A stretch of 64,000 nucleotides of DNA from Psychrobium sp. MM17-31 (GTDB lineage Bacteria; Pseudomonadota; Gammaproteobacteria; Enterobacterales; Psychrobiaceae), in assembly GCF_022347785.1 (NCBI RefSeq), contig NZ_JAKRGA010000002.1:310001-374000 (forward strand). Direction: 5' to 3'. Below the pieces are notes generated by a model. The model made no database searches, was not told where the DNA came from, and saw only the letters and a program-made list of their open reading frames with translations. The number at the start of each line of letters is the position of its first letter. Within the stretch, counting starts at the first letter, position 1. Position numbers and translations under genes: made by a program. Below, one piece after another: positions 26,113 to 38,281 of this stretch.

Positions 26113-28713
26113 TTATAGGCGCTCAGTTAGCCAAGCGTTTACGCTCTCTAGTGCAGCTGGAAGCGCTGCGGCATCACTACCACCGGCCATTGCCATGTCA
26201 GGACGACCACCGCCCTTACCGCCAACTTGCTGTGCAACCATATTTACAAGTTCACCAGCTTTCACCTGACCAGTAAGGTCTTTAGTTACACCAGCAACCA
26301 AGCTAACTTTTGCGCCATCGGCTACACCAACAACAACAATACCACTGCCAAGTTTGTTTTTAAGCTCATCAACCGAACCGCGAAGTGTTTTGCTATCAAC
26401 CCCATCTAGCTGCGCGACCAATACTTTAATACCGCCAATTTCAACGACGTTATCTAGTAAGTTTGCACCTTGTTGACTCGCCAATTGTGCCTTCAATTCG
26501 TTAACCAACTTATCTAGCTGCTTGTTTTTGTCTACTAACGCCTGTGCTTTATCAAGCATATTTGCACTATCAGCTTTTAATACACTAGCAGCTGCTGCAA
26601 GCTTGGCTTCTTGCTCTTGAATTGCATTGATAGCATGTTGGCCTGTAACCGCTTCAATACGGCGTACACCAGCAGCAATACCAGCTTCTGAAGTGATTTT
26701 AAATAAACCAATTTCACCAGTATTCTTAACGTGAGTACCACCACATAGCTCGACAGATAACTCGCCCATGCTAACAACACGTACGTCGTTATCATATTTC
26801 TCGCCAAATAGCGCCATAGCACCGGCTTCTTTGGCTGCATCGAGCCCCATCTCTTTAGTCACTACAGGCACGTTTAAGCGAATATGATCGTTAACCATGC
26901 GCTCAACTTCGGCTAATTGGTCACTAGTCACCCCCTCAAAGTGAGAGAAATCGAAACGCATTTTGTCAGCTTCAACTAAAGAGCCTTTTTGCGTTACGTG
27001 ATCACCTAATTCACGACGTAATACGGCGTGAAGAATATGGGTAACAGAGTGGTTCAATGCGATATCGTTACGACGTTGAACATCAATCTCAGCTTTGGCA
27101 TTACCGCCCTTAGTAATAGTGCCTGACACTACTACGCCGCGATGACCAAATACTTTACCGATTTTAACCGTGTCTTCTACTTGGAACACACCGCTGTCAG
27201 TCGTAATGGTACCGGTATCACCAACTTGACCACCTGACTCAGCATAGAAAGCTGACTCATCTAATACGACAACCGCTTGTTGGTCAGCGCTTAAGCTATC
27301 AACTTCATCGCCATCCAAGATTAAGGTCGTTACAACTGAGCTATTTTCAGTTTCCGTGTAACCTAAGAAGTTGGTTTCACCGTCGAGCTTTACTTGATCG
27401 TTGTAATCAACGCTAAAGTTGCTAGCACTTTGTGCAAGTTCACGTTGCGCAGCCATTGCTTTTTCAAAGCCGGCTTGATCGATCTCTAAATTGCGCTCAC
27501 GTGCAATATCCGCTGTTAAATCTGCTGGGAAACCGTAAGTGTCGTAAAGCTTAAACACCAACTCACCGTCAATAACATTGCCAGTTTGATCTTTTAACGC
27601 TTCGTTTAAGATCATTAAACCGCGGTCAAGTGTGCGAGCAAACTGCTCTTCTTCCGCTTTTAATAGTTTAACGATAATCGCTTTGTTCTTCTCAAGCTCT
27701 GGATAGGCATCGCCCATTTGTACGATTAACTCATCAAGTAATTTGTAGAAGAATAAACCGTCGGCACCTAGACTATTACCGTGACGTACAGCACGGCGAA
27801 TAATACGGCGCAGTACATAGCCACGTCCTTCGTTAGATGGCATCACACCATCGCTGATCAAGAAGGCACAAGAACGAATGTGATCGGCAATAACGCGTAG
27901 TGATTTATTTTCTAAATCTGAAGTGCCAATAATCTTAGCGGCTGCATTGATTAAGCCTTGGAAGATGTCGATTTCATAGTTTGAATGAACACCTTGCATG
28001 ATTGCCGCAATACGCTCAAGACCCATACCAGTATCAACAGACGGTTTTGGCAAGTCTTCCATGGTTCCGTCCGCTAGGCGGTTAAACTGCATGAAAACTA
28101 AGTTCCAGATTTCAATGTAGCGATCGCCATCTTCTTCTGGCGTACCAGGAGGACCACCAGCAACTTCTTCGCCGTGATCAAAGAAAATCTCTGTACAAGG
28201 ACCACAAGGACCAGTGTCCCCCATTGACCAGAAGTTATCTTTGGCACCAATGCGAGATAAACGCGCAGGATCAACACCAATCTCGTTAATCCAAATAGCT
28301 TCTGCTTCGCTGTCCTCTTCAAATACAGTAACCCAAAGTTTTTCTTTAGGTAGTTTCAATTCATTAGTTAAGAAATCCCACGCAAAAGCAATGGCTTCTT
28401 TCTTGAAGTAATCACCAAAGCTAAAGTTACCTAGCATTTCAAAGAATGTGTGGTGACGAGCCGTGTAACCAACGTTTTCTAAATCGTTGTGTTTACCACC
28501 GGCACGAACACAGCGCTGCGATGAGGTCGCGCGGTTGTAATCGCGTTTGTCACTACCGATAAATACGTCTTTAAACGGCACCATACCCGCGTTAGTGAAT
28601 AATAACGTGGCATCGTTACCTGGAATTAATGAGCTGCTATCAACAACCTGATGCTGCTGCTTTTGATAATAAGTTAAGAACGCCTTTCTAATTTCTGCGG
28701 TTGTCATATGCAT
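26113..28713 (-). CDS. alaS: Alanyl-tRNA synthetase
   Basis: About 866 residues from the ATG at 28713. I prefer this start because AGGAAAA lies 9 bases upstream and the protein then begins [16 protein letters not shown], as in the family; a longer reading starts at 28737. The class II catalytic core contains [20 protein letters not shown]. The editing domain has NHSVTHILH and CGGTH zinc-type motifs. The C-terminal DHHA1 domain is glycine-rich ([15 protein letters not shown]). It charges tRNA-Ala and clears mischarged Ser and Gly. It follows recA directly, with no recX between. Confidence 0.97.
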   Translation of the reverse strand: MHMTTAEIRKAFLTYYQKQQHQVVDSSSLIPGNDATLLFTNAGMVPFKDVFIGSDKRDYNRATSSQRCVRAGGKHNDLENVGYTARHHTFFEMLGNFSFGDYFKKEAIAFAWDFLTNELKLPKEKLWVTVFEEDSEAEAIWINEIGVDPARLSRIGAKDNFWSMGDTGPCGPCTEIFFDHGEEVAGGPPGTPEEDGDRYIEIWNLVFMQFNRLADGTMEDLPKPSVDTGMGLERIAAIMQGVHSNYEIDIFQGLINAAAKIIGTSDLENKSLRVIADHIRSCAFLISDGVMPSNEGRGYVLRRIIRRAVRHGNSLGADGLFFYKLLDELIVQMGDAYPELEKNKAIIVKLLKAEEEQFARTLDRGLMILNEALKDQTGNVIDGELVFKLYDTYGFPADLTADIARERNLEIDQAGFEKAMAAQRELAQSASNFSVDYNDQVKLDGETNFLGYTETENSSVVTTLILDGDEVDSLSADQQAVVVLDESAFYAESGGQVGDTGTITTDSGVFQVEDTVKIGKVFGHRGVVVSGTITKGGNAKAEIDVQRRNDIALNHSVTHILHAVLRRELGDHVTQKGSLVEADKMRFDFSHFEGVTSDQLAEVERMVNDHIRLNVPVVTKEMGLDAAKEAGAMALFGEKYDNDVRVVSMGELSVELCGGTHVKNTGEIGLFKITSEAGIAAGVRRIEAVTGQHAINAIQEQEAKLAAAASVLKADSANMLDKAQALVDKNKQLDKLVNELKAQLASQQGANLLDNVVEIGGIKVLVAQLDGVDSKTLRGSVDELKNKLGSGIVVVGVADGAKVSLVAGVTKDLTGQVKAGELVNMVAQQVGGKGGGRPDMAMAGGSDAAALPAALESVNAWLTERL

Positions 28714-28886
28714 CGCGATTTTCCTGAACTGCTTCACTAATAATAAAAATAACGCACATTATAAGGTCACTAGCCCCAATTGAGCTAGCGCAAAGGTGCA
28801 AATTTTAAAAATAGCCATAAAAAATGCGGCAAGTTTATCTTTTTATTGATGGGAGAAATGCTTGAGGAGTTGCAAGACGTAAAAAA

Positions 28887-28908
28887 AGAGCAGCCAACTG
28901 GCTGCTCT
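28887..28908. terminator. Terminator of recA
   Basis: AGAGCAGCC-AACT-GGCTGCTCT hairpin with an A-run on its left (T-run for the recA transcript). Confidence 0.88.
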
Positions 28909-28931
28909 TTCATATATTCAAGAGTAAAAAT

Positions 28932-29969
28932 TTACTCTTCTGGTTGCTCTAACGGCTCTTCATCAGGCTGATCCGTTGGCTTAATTAATAGCGCATCACG
29001 AAGTAAGTTTTCTAATTCATTACATACTTCAGGGTTTTCTTTTAAGAAGTTGATGCTGTTTGCTTTACCTTGGCCTATCTTGCTACCTTTATAGCTATAC
29101 CAAGCACCGGCTTTTTCAACTAGCTTCTCTTTCACGCCCCAGTCAATTAACTCACCGTATTTAGAAGTACCTTCACCGTAAAGGATTTGGAACTCAGCTT
29201 GTTTAAATGGAGGAGAAACTTTGTTCTTAACAACTTTAACGCGAGTTTCATTACCAACGATTTCATCACCATTTTTAACAGCGCCTGTACGACGAATATC
29301 TAAACGAACTGATGAGTAGAATTTAAGTGCGTTACCACCAGTAGTAGTTTCTGGGTTACCGAACATCACACCAATCTTCATACGAATTTGGTTAATGAAA
29401 ATACATAATGTGTTCGAGCGTTTGATGTTGGCAGTTAACTTACGTAATGCTTGCGACATTAGACGAGCTTGTAGACCCATGTGTGAATCACCCATGTCGC
29501 CTTCAATTTCAGCTTTTGGTGTTAACGCAGCAACCGAATCGACAATAATGACATCAACAGCACCAGAGCGCGTTAGCATATCTACGATTTCAAGCGCTTG
29601 CTCACCAGTATCTGGTTGAGAAACTAATAGTGAATCAATATCAACGCCAAGCTTAGTCGCATATACAGGATCTAATGCGTGCTCAGCATCAACGAACGCA
29701 CATACTTTGCCTTTAGCCTGCGCTTCAGCGATAACTTGAAGTGTTAGCGTTGTTTTACCCGAAGACTCAGGACCGTAAATTTCAACGATACGACCCATTG
29801 GTAGACCACCTATGCCAAGAGCGATATCAAGACCAAGTGAACCAGTTGACACTGATTCGATATCTAATGCTCTCGCTTCACCCAAGCGCATAATAGAACC
29901 TTTACCGAATTGTTTTTCGATTTGACCCAAGGCGGCTTCAAGTGCTTTTGTTTTGTTAGCGTCCATCAA
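28932..29969 (-). CDS. recA: Recombinase RecA
   Basis: 345 residues. Walker A is [10 protein letters not shown], followed by the conserved blocks [28 protein letters not shown] and [26 protein letters not shown]. The acidic tail ([10 protein letters not shown]) is typical. RecA forms filaments on single-stranded DNA and drives recombination and LexA self-cleavage. Its promoter contains a perfect LexA box. The second Met (29966) may be the true start. Confidence 0.98.
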   Translation of the reverse strand: MMDANKTKALEAALGQIEKQFGKGSIMRLGEARALDIESVSTGSLGLDIALGIGGLPMGRIVEIYGPESSGKTTLTLQVIAEAQAKGKVCAFVDAEHALDPVYATKLGVDIDSLLVSQPDTGEQALEIVDMLTRSGAVDVIIVDSVAALTPKAEIEGDMGDSHMGLQARLMSQALRKLTANIKRSNTLCIFINQIRMKIGVMFGNPETTTGGNALKFYSSVRLDIRRTGAVKNGDEIVGNETRVKVVKNKVSPPFKQAEFQILYGEGTSKYGELIDWGVKEKLVEKAGAWYSYKGSKIGQGKANSINFLKENPEVCNELENLLRDALLIKPTDQPDEEPLEQPEE

Positions 29970-30010
29970 TTGCTCCGTAATAAATTCTGTAACTTTAGTT
30001 AATGCAAATT

Positions 30011-30038
30011 AGTATACTGTACAGTCATACAGTATCAA
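30011..30038 (-). promoter_or_regulatory. recA promoter
   Basis: The reverse strand has -35 TTGATA (30033-30038) and -10 TATACT (30011-30016) separated by 16 bases. The spacer is exactly the CTGT-N8-ACAG core of the LexA box. The layout closely resembles that of E. coli recA. Confidence 0.88.
30015..30034. promoter_or_regulatory. LexA box (SOS operator) of recA
   Basis: TACTGTACAGTCATACAGTA fits the consensus TACTGT-N8-ACAGTA fully. It lies between the recA -35 and -10 elements, so LexA binding should block RNA polymerase. Confidence 0.95.
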
Positions 30039-30313
30039 GTTTTTTTTTATTAAATTTTAAAATACTCCGAACAAATAACATAAAGCATTGTTTTTATGAA
30101 CTTTAACTTTAAACAGAAAAATATCACTCAGTACTTAAAAGAAAACTACTGTATAACTTCATCCAGTAGTTTTTCATTTTACTGGTTACATCAAACTATC
30201 ATCTTATTTTCCATGCCTTCGCACACTCAAATTCCGTGATAGCTCTTTCTGTTTGGGGCGCTTTCGCGTATCCTTAGCCGATAATTTTTTACAGTAAAAT
30301 AGTCCCATTTTTT

Positions 30314-32890
30314 ATGAGCACGCCTATCCTAACGCCTGAAACAATGTCTTCTCATACTCCGATGATGCAGCAGTATCTCACCATCAAAAATGAGCACCCT
30401 AATACGCTGGTTTTTTATCGTATGGGAGATTTCTATGAATTGTTTTTCGACGATGCAAAAAAAGCAGCAGAGCTATTAGGTATTACCTTAACGGCGCGCG
30501 GGAAAACGGGCGGCAATGCGATTCCGATGGCGGGGATCCCCTATCACTCCGCTGATAACTATTTATTGAAGCTAGTCAATTTAGGTGAAAGCGTTGCGAT
30601 TTGTGAGCAAACTGGCGATCCAGCAACGAGTAAAGGCCCGGTGGAGCGCGAAGTTGTGCGCATTGTGACACCTGGAACTATTACCGATGAAGCGCTACTT
30701 GGCGATCGCAAAGACAATATCATTGCTTGTATCTATGAGCAGAAATCAGTCTTTGGTTTTGCCACCTTAGATGTGGCAAGTGGTGAATTTAACATTAGTG
30801 AGTTAACGACTACCGAGCAGTTTGAGTCGGAATTACACCGCACTAACCCAGCAGAAATATTACATATTGAGCAATGGGAAAACGTCGAATTACTCGGTCA
30901 GCGCAGTGGACTTCGCGCCTGTCCTGCATGGGATTTTGATTTAGATACCGCCAACGAATTGCTCAACCGACAATTTAAAACTGATAGCCTCGATGGCTTT
31001 GGTGTCGCAGATGCCAAAGTTGCATTAATTGCCGCTGGTTGTTTAATGCAATACGTTAACGACACACAGCGAGTTGCACTGCCACAGATCAGGCAGATAA
31101 AACTTACCAATCAAAATGCGTGCATCATTTTAGACGCGGCAACGCGCCGCAACTTAGAGCTTACCCAAAATATCAGTGGCGGTTTCGACAATACTTTAAT
31201 GTCGGTGCTAGATAGAACAGCAACTGCGATGGGTTCGCGTCTATTGCAGCGCTGGATCCACCAACCATCGCGCGATCAATACCTGATCAGTCAACGCCAT
31301 AGCGCGATTGCTTCATTAATTGAACAACAAAACATCGAACCGATCCGCGATGTTTTAAAGCACGTTGGTGACATCGAGCGTGTTTTAGGGCGTATGGCAC
31401 TGCGCTCTGCACGACCGCGCGATTTTGCCAAGTTACGCCAAGCACTATCATGCTTGCCCGCTATTCAAAAACTGCTGACGGAAAACAGCGATTGTAATCG
31501 CTTAAACAAGCTATCAAGCGACATCAAAGAATACCCAGAATTATTTGACTTACTAAGCCGCGCCGTCGTCGATAATCCACCAACGCTAATCCGCGATGGC
31601 GGTGTGATTGCTCCAGGCTATCATGAAGAGCTGGATGAATGGCGCGCGCTAAGTAAAGGCGCTACTGATTATGTTGAAGAATTAGAAGAGCGGGAGCGTG
31701 AAGCAACGGGCTTGTCATCACTAAAAGTTGGCTACAATAAAGTCCACGGTTACTACATCGAAATTAGTAAATCGCAGGCACAACAGGCGCCTGTGCACTA
31801 TGTTCGCCGTCAAACGCTTAAAAATAACGAACGCTTTATTATTCCTGAGCTCAAAGAGCACGAGGACAAAGTACTTAACAGCCAAGGTAAAGCGTTAGCA
31901 TTAGAGAAACTACTGTACGAGCAACTATTTGATCAACTAATGCCACTGCTAGCCGCCTTACAAAACACCTCAAGTGCGCTCTCACAACTAGACGTACTTA
32001 ACAACTTCGCTCAACGCGCGCTAGATCTGAATTATAATCGCCCAAGTTTTCATGATGGCATAGGCATTTCATTAACCGAAGCTCGTCATCCAGTTGTCGA
32101 GCAAGTCATGGACACCCCATTTATCGCCAATCCAGTGAAACTAGATCCAGAGCGCCAAATGCTAGTGATCACAGGTCCAAACATGGGCGGTAAGTCTACT
32201 TATATGCGCCAGACTGCACTGATTTGTTTAATGGCTCATATCGGCTCTTATGTACCAGCCGACACTGCCTTTATTGGCAACATCGATCGTATCTTCACGC
32301 GTATTGGCGCATCAGACGATTTAGCCAGTGGCCGCTCGACCTTTATGGTAGAAATGACGGAAACGGCTAATATTCTTCACAATGCGACAGAATACAGCTT
32401 GGTATTAATGGATGAAATTGGTCGTGGTACCAGCACCTTCGATGGCTTGTCCCTAGCTTGGGCATCGGCTCATTACCTTGCGACCAAATCAAAATCACTA
32501 ACGCTGTTCGCCACACATTATTTCGAACTGACGCAATTATCTGAGCACCTATCACAAGTAGCTAATGTTCATTTAGACGCGATTGAACATGAAGAATCCA
32601 TCGCTTTTTTACATCACGTCGCCGATGGCGCGGCTAACAAGAGTTATGGCATTCAAGTAGCTCAACTGGCAGGGATCCCAAAAGTTGTTACGCAAATAGC
32701 CAAAGCAAAACTTACTGAACTTGAGCTAAGCGGCCAACAAACCAGTGACGTTTCAATGGCGATGCCAACGATAGTCGAAGACAATAAAAATGAACAATTG
32801 ATCAATGACATTAAGGCGATTAATCCAGACGAGCTATCACCAAAAGAAGCACTTAATCTGCTTTATTCACTCAAAGCGCAGGTGAAATAA
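30314..32890 (+). CDS. mutS: DNA mismatch repair protein MutS
   Basis: 858 residues, the usual length. The mismatch-reading N-terminal domain has [15 protein letters not shown] with the Phe-x-Glu motif. The ATPase has Walker [14 protein letters not shown] and Walker [16 protein letters not shown]. It recognises mispairs and recruits MutL. Divergent from recA, convergent with rpoS across a shared terminator. Confidence 0.98.
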   Translation: MSTPILTPETMSSHTPMMQQYLTIKNEHPNTLVFYRMGDFYELFFDDAKKAAELLGITLTARGKTGGNAIPMAGIPYHSADNYLLKLVNLGESVAICEQTGDPATSKGPVEREVVRIVTPGTITDEALLGDRKDNIIACIYEQKSVFGFATLDVASGEFNISELTTTEQFESELHRTNPAEILHIEQWENVELLGQRSGLRACPAWDFDLDTANELLNRQFKTDSLDGFGVADAKVALIAAGCLMQYVNDTQRVALPQIRQIKLTNQNACIILDAATRRNLELTQNISGGFDNTLMSVLDRTATAMGSRLLQRWIHQPSRDQYLISQRHSAIASLIEQQNIEPIRDVLKHVGDIERVLGRMALRSARPRDFAKLRQALSCLPAIQKLLTENSDCNRLNKLSSDIKEYPELFDLLSRAVVDNPPTLIRDGGVIAPGYHEELDEWRALSKGATDYVEELEEREREATGLSSLKVGYNKVHGYYIEISKSQAQQAPVHYVRRQTLKNNERFIIPELKEHEDKVLNSQGKALALEKLLYEQLFDQLMPLLAALQNTSSALSQLDVLNNFAQRALDLNYNRPSFHDGIGISLTEARHPVVEQVMDTPFIANPVKLDPERQMLVITGPNMGGKSTYMRQTALICLMAHIGSYVPADTAFIGNIDRIFTRIGASDDLASGRSTFMVEMTETANILHNATEYSLVLMDEIGRGTSTFDGLSLAWASAHYLATKSKSLTLFATHYFELTQLSEHLSQVANVHLDAIEHEESIAFLHHVADGAANKSYGIQVAQLAGIPKVVTQIAKAKLTELELSGQQTSDVSMAMPTIVEDNKNEQLINDIKAINPDELSPKEALNLLYSLKAQVK

Positions 32891-32915
32891 TCCAGCCTGA
32901 AAATAGGCAACAAAA

Positions 32916-32940
32916 AAGCCAGTGATTTATTCACTGGCTT
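32916..32940. terminator. Bidirectional terminator between mutS and rpoS
   Basis: GCCAGTGA-TTTAT-TCACTGGC hairpin, with A6 on the left and TTTTT on the right. It serves both convergent genes. Confidence 0.9.
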
Positions 32941-32969
32941 TTTAATAATTAGTTCGAAACTTGGTAAAA

Positions 32970-33866
32970 TTATGAGCCTGCAGGGAACAGAGTTTCAATA
33001 GATAAGCCTTGGCTCTTCATAATGTCCTGCATGCGCTTTAATGCTTCCACTTGAATTTGGCGAACACGCTCACGTGTTAAACCAATTTCTTTACCAACGA
33101 CCTCTAGCGTTGATGGCTCATGGCCAAGTAAGCCAAAGCGACGTGCTAGTACTTCACGTTGTTTAGTATTGAGCTCATTTAACCAACGAACAAGACTTTC
33201 ATTAATGTCTTCTTTCATCATGGTTGGTTCCGGAGAGTAATGGTCACCCGCTGAAACAATATCTAATAAGCCCTTTTCGTTAGCGCCGCTAATAGGTGAA
33301 TCCACTGAAGAGACTTTTTCATTGAGTTTAAGCATTTTACTCACATCGCTCACTGGCTTGTCTAACTTGTTAGCAATGTCTTCTGCAGTAGGCTCGTGAT
33401 CTAGCTCTTGTGCTAACTCGCGGGCTGTACGCAAATAAATATTTAGCTCTTTAACCACATGAATTGGCAAACGAATAGTACGAGTTTGATTCATGATAGC
33501 GCGTTCAATTGTTTGACGAATCCACCATGTCGCGTAAGTCGAAAATCTAAAGCCTCGCTCTGGATCGAATTTCTCTACCGCGCGGATCAGGCCAAGATTT
33601 CCTTCTTCCACTAAGTCGAGTAAAGCAAGACCGCGATTTAAATAACGACGAGAGATTTTAACAACAAGACGTAAGTTACTTTCAATCATTCGACGTCGTG
33701 CAGCAGCATCGCCACGCAGCGCTAAACGAGAGTAATAAACTTCTTCTTCAGCAGTTAATAAAGGTGAGAAACCAATTTCACTCAAATAGATTTGAGTTGC
33801 ATCTAAGTGGTTTGATTTTTCTGTTTCTACAGTTTGTGCAGTAGTGGTTGCAGTTTTACGTCCCAT
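32970..33866 (-). CDS. rpoS: Stationary-phase sigma factor RpoS
   Basis: 298 residues, somewhat shorter than E. coli RpoS (330) because the N-terminal region is short; GGGAGA just upstream of the ATG supports this start. Regions 1.2 ([21 protein letters not shown]), 2 ([29 protein letters not shown] and [15 protein letters not shown]), 3 and 4 ([19 protein letters not shown]) are intact. It directs the general stress response. The gene follows nlpD, as usual. Confidence 0.95.
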   Translation of the reverse strand: MGRKTATTTAQTVETEKSNHLDATQIYLSEIGFSPLLTAEEEVYYSRLALRGDAAARRRMIESNLRLVVKISRRYLNRGLALLDLVEEGNLGLIRAVEKFDPERGFRFSTYATWWIRQTIERAIMNQTRTIRLPIHVVKELNIYLRTARELAQELDHEPTAEDIANKLDKPVSDVSKMLKLNEKVSSVDSPISGANEKGLLDIVSAGDHYSPEPTMMKEDINESLVRWLNELNTKQREVLARRFGLLGHEPSTLEVVGKEIGLTRERVRQIQVEALKRMQDIMKSQGLSIETLFPAGS

Positions 33867-33929
33867 AATATTCTCCCTGATAGCTTACACACAATGACGG
33901 CTCATTGAACAAGCGCATAATTAATTGAG

Positions 33930-34778
33930 TTATCGTTTAGGAAGATAATTTGCTGGATTAACCGACTTACCGCGGAACCGAATTTCGAAGTGAAGTTGAA
34001 CACGTTCCGACTCTGTGTTCCCCATCTTGGCAATGACTTGCCCTTGCTTAATCCGTTGTTTTTCCTTGACAAAAATTGCGTCATTGTGTGCATATGCACT
34101 TAAGTAATTATCGTTATGCTTGATAATAATCAAGTTTCCATAACCTCTTAGCGCATTGCCAGCATAAACAACTTTGCCCGCCGCAGAAGCAACAATGTTG
34201 CTTCCTTTTAATCCTGCTATATCTATCCCTTTGTTTCCCTGCTTGGTGGCAGAGTACGCCGATACTACACGCCCTTTCGCTGGCCAAATCCATTTTGAAA
34301 TTTTCTTAGCGTAATTGCTTTTCTTTTTAACAGTCGAAACAACTTTCACTGACTTCGTCTGTTTTGTTGTAGAGCGTTTTGGCTTAATTACATTTTTAGA
34401 ATACGTGTCTTTATTTTGACGATCAAGCTTTTTTTGCCATTTTTTTGACACTTCATTTTTTTTGACTATCTTAATAGATGGTTTTTCATTCACCAAGCTT
34501 AGCCACTTACCAGGATAAATAATATAAGGCGGTTTTATCTTATTGATTTTAGAGAGTTCTTTCGCTGACATCCCCGCAGCAAAAGCAATTGAATAGAGCG
34601 TATCTCCTTTTTTAACTTTGTATTTCTTGCCCGTCAATTTTACGGGATAGGGTTTGTTTTTTTGACTAACAGAGATAGAAGAGACAGGTGCAGGTCCAGT
34701 TGGCGTGGTACAAGCTGCCATAGTCAAAACTATGACAGCCGATAATAATATCCTTATTTCACGCCAATCCAATTTCAT
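33930..34778 (-). CDS. nlpD: Murein hydrolase activator NlpD
   Basis: A 282-residue lipoprotein (lipobox MAAC near residue 22). A LysM domain at about 52-98 (KKGDTLYSIAFAAG) binds peptidoglycan, a basic linker follows, and a C-terminal M23/LytM domain covers about 165-280. The LytM metal-site His residues are largely lost: GNKGIDIAG replaces the active HxGxD form, and VQLHFEI keeps one His. So it is an amidase activator rather than an enzyme, as known for NlpD. It lies between the VTT protein and rpoS; in E. coli a main rpoS promoter lies inside nlpD. Confidence 0.93.
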   Translation of the reverse strand: MKLDWREIRILLSAVIVLTMAACTTPTGPAPVSSISVSQKNKPYPVKLTGKKYKVKKGDTLYSIAFAAGMSAKELSKINKIKPPYIIYPGKWLSLVNEKPSIKIVKKNEVSKKWQKKLDRQNKDTYSKNVIKPKRSTTKQTKSVKVVSTVKKKSNYAKKISKWIWPAKGRVVSAYSATKQGNKGIDIAGLKGSNIVASAAGKVVYAGNALRGYGNLIIIKHNDNYLSAYAHNDAIFVKEKQRIKQGQVIAKMGNTESERVQLHFEIRFRGKSVNPANYLPKR

Positions 34779-34782
34779 AACT

Positions 34783-35364
34783 TTACAATTTCATCACTAT
34801 CAAGGCGATTACGATTAAGGCAACAACGGTCCAGCCAATTCTATCGACATAGAGTTTAAGCTTCTCTTCCATTGCCTCGCCGCCCCAACGCATTAGTCCA
34901 GCTACCATAAAGAAGCGCAAGCCTCGTCCGATAAAAGAAACCAATACAAAAGGTAAAAACGCCATCGACATAATACCAGCAGTTACCGTGAACACTTTAT
35001 ATGGCACAGGCGTAAAACTAGCAATAAAGATAACCCAAATACCGTATTCGGTGAACCAAGCTTCGGCAGTGGTCAATTTATCTTGATAGCCGACAGATTC
35101 AATGATCGGTTGTACAACACTATCGTACAGTGCATAACCCAAATAATATCCGACAACACCGCCGATGACAGAAAATGCCGTCGCTAAAAACGCGTAATAC
35201 CACGCAGATTTTGGCTTGGCCAAAGCCATTGGCGCTAGCATCACATCGACAGGGATGGGAAAGAACACAGATTCAGCAAAGCTCATAAAGCTTAAATAGT
35301 AACTTGAGTGTTTGTGCCTCGCGGCTTTCATAGTCCACTCATACATCGCACTAAATATTTTCAA
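34783..35364 (-). CDS. YqaA/VTT-domain membrane protein in the surE-pcm-nlpD operon
   Basis: A 193-residue inner-membrane protein with about five hydrophobic segments. [20 protein letters not shown], the glycine-rich [10 protein letters not shown] and [14 protein letters not shown] are hallmarks of the DedA/VTT (SNARE-associated) superfamily, YqaA branch. It overlaps pcm by 4 bases and precedes nlpD by 4 bases, so it is firmly in the operon. Lipid scrambling or transport is known for other family members; its own role is unknown. Confidence 0.88.
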   Translation of the reverse strand: MKIFSAMYEWTMKAARHKHSSYYLSFMSFAESVFFPIPVDVMLAPMALAKPKSAWYYAFLATAFSVIGGVVGYYLGYALYDSVVQPIIESVGYQDKLTTAEAWFTEYGIWVIFIASFTPVPYKVFTVTAGIMSMAFLPFVLVSFIGRGLRFFMVAGLMRWGGEAMEEKLKLYVDRIGWTVVALIVIALIVMKL

Positions 35365-36008
35365 CTAAGGTCTCCAGCTAATAAAGGAACAAATTTAACG
35401 GCTTCGACTTCGCGTTTGCTAAAGCGTTCACCTTCTCGTGTGATAAGTAACAATTTTTGCGTTACATCACCTACTGGAATAATAAGCTGACCACCGTCAA
35501 CTAATTGTTGCAACAACTCAACTGGGATCTCACTAGGCGCAGCGGTGACGATAATTGCATCATAAGGACCTTTTGAAGACCAGCCTTGCCAGCCATCGCC
35601 ATGCTTCATCGAAACATTGTGCAAATCTAACTGACGTAAGCGCCTTCTTGCTTGGCGCTGCAAGTCTTTAATGCGCTCCACGGTATAAACATGCTCAACT
35701 AGCTGGGCAAGAATAGCGCACTGATAACCTGAGCCTGTGCCAATCTCTAGTACATTTTTGACCGGCCCGTTAGCCAATAAAAGCTGAGTCATTTTCGCAA
35801 CGATATACGGCTGAGAGATCGTCTGCTTATGGCCAATAGGCAACGCCGTGTTTTCGTATGCTTTATATTCCAACGCTTGGTCGATAAACAGCTGACGCGG
35901 GGTTGCAGCAATAGCCGCCAGCACTAGCTCATCGCTAATGCCTTCTTGCTTCAAACTTTGCGCTAATCGCTGTCCGTTGCGGCTAGTGGTCGTTAATAGG
36001 TTGCTCAT
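35361..36008 (-). CDS. pcm: Protein-L-isoaspartate O-methyltransferase
   Basis: 215 residues. The SAM site is [18 protein letters not shown], preceded by [19 protein letters not shown], the family-specific substrate loop. It repairs isoaspartyl residues in aged proteins. It overlaps surE by 4 bases and the VTT gene by 4 bases. Confidence 0.96.
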   Translation of the reverse strand: MSNLLTTTSRNGQRLAQSLKQEGISDELVLAAIAATPRQLFIDQALEYKAYENTALPIGHKQTISQPYIVAKMTQLLLANGPVKNVLEIGTGSGYQCAILAQLVEHVYTVERIKDLQRQARRRLRQLDLHNVSMKHGDGWQGWSSKGPYDAIIVTAAPSEIPVELLQQLVDGGQLIIPVGDVTQKLLLITREGERFSKREVEAVKFVPLLAGDLS

Positions 36009-36754
36009 ATTTGTTCAGCCCATTGGCGCAGCTTCTCTAGACGTTGATGCGCAGTCAAATCGACGGTGATTGGCGTAATAGAGACGTAACCATTGGCAAT
36101 AGCATGAAAGTCTGTGCCTTCTCCGGCATCATCTGCTTTAGCCAATGGACCAACCCAATAAATATCACGACCACCAGGATCTTGAGTTTTGACCATAGAA
36201 GTCGCGCGATGACGTGCACCAAGGCGGGTAACCTTAATGCCTTTTATTTGTTCTAGTGGTAAATCAGGTACATTAACATTGAGGATCTGATTAGCAGGCA
36301 ATGGGCAATCACGCAGTTGATGCACTATTTTCGCGGCGTAAATGCCAGCGGTTTCATAATGAATAAGCTCTTTTCCAGCCAGCGAAACCGCAACAGACGG
36401 CAATCCCATATAGCGTCCTTCCATTGCCGCAGCGACTGTACCTGAATAAATCACATCATCACCAAGGTTGGCTCCGGCATTAATGCCAGTCACAACCAAC
36501 TGTGGATCTTCTTGACACAGCATATTAATCGCCAGATGAACACAATCAGTCGGTGTACCATTAACCGCGATAAAGCCATTGTCCATAGTGGTTGTGCGAA
36601 GCGGATTACTTAATGTTAATGACGAGCTTGCTGCACTGCAATTGCGATCGGGAGCAACAACTAAGGTGCTATCCATGCTGTCATTTAGCGCCTTATGTAA
36701 GGTCGCAATACCCGGCGCGTGTACACCATCATCATTGCTAATTAAGATATTCAA
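36005..36754 (-). CDS. surE: 5'/3'-nucleotidase SurE
   Basis: 249 residues beginning [16 protein letters not shown], which carries the metal-binding Asp pair, followed by [17 protein letters not shown] and [21 protein letters not shown]. It hydrolyses nucleoside monophosphates and is linked to stationary-phase survival. Three bases after truD, overlapping pcm. Confidence 0.97.
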   Translation of the reverse strand: MNILISNDDGVHAPGIATLHKALNDSMDSTLVVAPDRNCSAASSSLTLSNPLRTTTMDNGFIAVNGTPTDCVHLAINMLCQEDPQLVVTGINAGANLGDDVIYSGTVAAAMEGRYMGLPSVAVSLAGKELIHYETAGIYAAKIVHQLRDCPLPANQILNVNVPDLPLEQIKGIKVTRLGARHRATSMVKTQDPGGRDIYWVGPLAKADDAGEGTDFHAIANGYVSITPITVDLTAHQRLEKLRQWAEQI

Positions 36755-36757
36755 CGG

Positions 36758-37801
36758 TTACTCTCCCATTTGTTCGCTGTTTGAAGCGTCGCTAATTATT
36801 GCTAACTCTCGCAATACACTAGTGGCATAACTGCCTGATGGCAATGAAAAATTTAACTTGAGACCATCGTCAATTACCTGCCAACTCATGTCCTTAAGTT
36901 TAACGAGCAGTGCGCGGCGCTCTTGCTTTAATCCATATTGCGCAAGACCTGAGGCAAATAGCTCGTATTTGTCCACTACCTGTTGCTCTAATTCCAGCGC
37001 TTGGTCAGTTGCCTTATTAAGGCCTTTTCCCCACATCGGCGCACTAAGCTCGATGTCACCATCGTTAAATCGCTTAATAATGACATCGTCGTTTTGCTCA
37101 GGCTTAAAAGAGGCTTTGCTACCACCGAGCATAAACACATCACCATCGATAGGTTTAGTGTGCAGGCCTGAGGCAATTCGCGCGCTAACAACATCATTAA
37201 ATATTAAGGAGCGAGCACTAGATAACAGCATCCCTCGCACATCTTTATTTTTGACTTTATTGCCAGTAAACAAAGACTGTGCGCGCTCAATATTTTCGCC
37301 ATCCCGGCCAAAGCGCTGCTGACCAAAATAATTCGGCACGCCGCTATTTTTGATTGCAGTTAAACGCTTTTCTAAATCATCGTCTAGTTGAAGGTCACGA
37401 ACGACTAATTCAAAAGTATTGCCTTTAAGTGCACCTGTTTTAATTTTTTTATTATGACGAGATGTATTAAGTACCCTAAGCTGTGGCGTTACTAACGCGT
37501 CAATATTAGGTGCGTCTTTGCCCGGTAAATGAACCGTAATACTCTGGCGAGTCACCCCATAGCGATCTTTCTTTCCCGCATAGCCAATTTCACGCTGTGT
37601 AACACCCGCCCAACGAGCAATGAGTTTGGCAGCGAACGCTGTGGTTAAACCGTCTTTCTCGATATCTAACCATAGGTGTTCACCGCTTCCTTCGGGGCCA
37701 TAACCGAGGTTTTCAATAACAATGAAATCGCTGTTATAAGTTTTAATGCGCCCTAATGCGGTTGGCTCGGCATGCAGATGACGCCAGTTTGGTAGTGTCA
37801 T
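36758..37801 (-). CDS. truD: tRNA pseudouridine(13) synthase TruD
   Basis: 347 residues. The catalytic region GYAGKKDRYGVTRQ contains the nucleophilic Asp, and NYFGQQRFGRDGENI is the second family signature. It converts U13 of tRNA-Glu to pseudouridine. In the same operon as ispF (3 bases away) and surE. Confidence 0.96.
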   Translation of the reverse strand: MTLPNWRHLHAEPTALGRIKTYNSDFIVIENLGYGPEGSGEHLWLDIEKDGLTTAFAAKLIARWAGVTQREIGYAGKKDRYGVTRQSITVHLPGKDAPNIDALVTPQLRVLNTSRHNKKIKTGALKGNTFELVVRDLQLDDDLEKRLTAIKNSGVPNYFGQQRFGRDGENIERAQSLFTGNKVKNKDVRGMLLSSARSLIFNDVVSARIASGLHTKPIDGDVFMLGGSKASFKPEQNDDVIIKRFNDGDIELSAPMWGKGLNKATDQALELEQQVVDKYELFASGLAQYGLKQERRALLVKLKDMSWQVIDDGLKLNFSLPSGSYATSVLRELAIISDASNSEQMGE

Positions 37802-37804
37802 AAA

Positions 37805-38281
37805 TTACGCTTTTACCAGTAAGACAACGGCATCGGTGGCAATACCTTCTTTACGACCTACAAAGCCTAACTTTTCAGTTGTTGTCGCTTTCACATTAAT
37901 TTGTGAAAGTTCAGCCTCTAAATCACTCGCTATCGCCTGACGCATCGCCTCGATATGCGGTGCCATTTTAGGGGCCTGTGCGGCAATAGTAATATCGGCG
38001 TTACCCAATTTATAACCTTGCTCTTTAACCAAGCCATAAACATGGCGTAATAACATTCGCGAATCCGCACCTTTGAATTCGTCATCGGTATCTGGAAAAT
38101 GATGGCCGATATCTCCCATCGCCACTGCACCGAGCAGCGCATCACTCAATGCGTGCAGTGCTACATCACCATCTGAATGAGCCACTAATCCAAATTCGTG
38201 CTCAATGGCAACACCACCTATTATTACCGGACCTTCGCCGCCAAATTTATGTACGTCGTAACCGTAACCAATTCTTATCAT
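37805..38281 (-). CDS. ispF: 2-C-methyl-D-erythritol 2,4-cyclodiphosphate synthase
   Basis: 158 residues starting [14 protein letters not shown] with the metal-binding DxH, and [21 protein letters not shown]. It forms the cyclodiphosphate of the MEP isoprenoid pathway. It overlaps ispD by 4 bases, which supplies an earlier step of the pathway. Confidence 0.97.
   Translation of the reverse strand: MIRIGYGYDVHKFGGEGPVIIGGVAIEHEFGLVAHSDGDVALHALSDALLGAVAMGDIGHHFPDTDDEFKGADSRMLLRHVYGLVKEQGYKLGNADITIAAQAPKMAPHIEAMRQAIASDLEAELSQINVKATTTEKLGFVGRKEGIATDAVVLLVKA

Larger units (their letters stand above)
29970..30313. other. Divergent intergenic region between recA and mutS
   Basis: 344 bases with no gene. 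It contains the recA promoter with its LexA box (30011-30038) and presumably the mutS promoter further right. The middle part is AT-rich with no other structure I can support. Confidence 0.65.

Noticed and set aside
36858-37322. 154-codon frame opposite truD
   Set aside because: Antisense shadow of a conserved gene with Ser/Leu-rich meaningless sequence.
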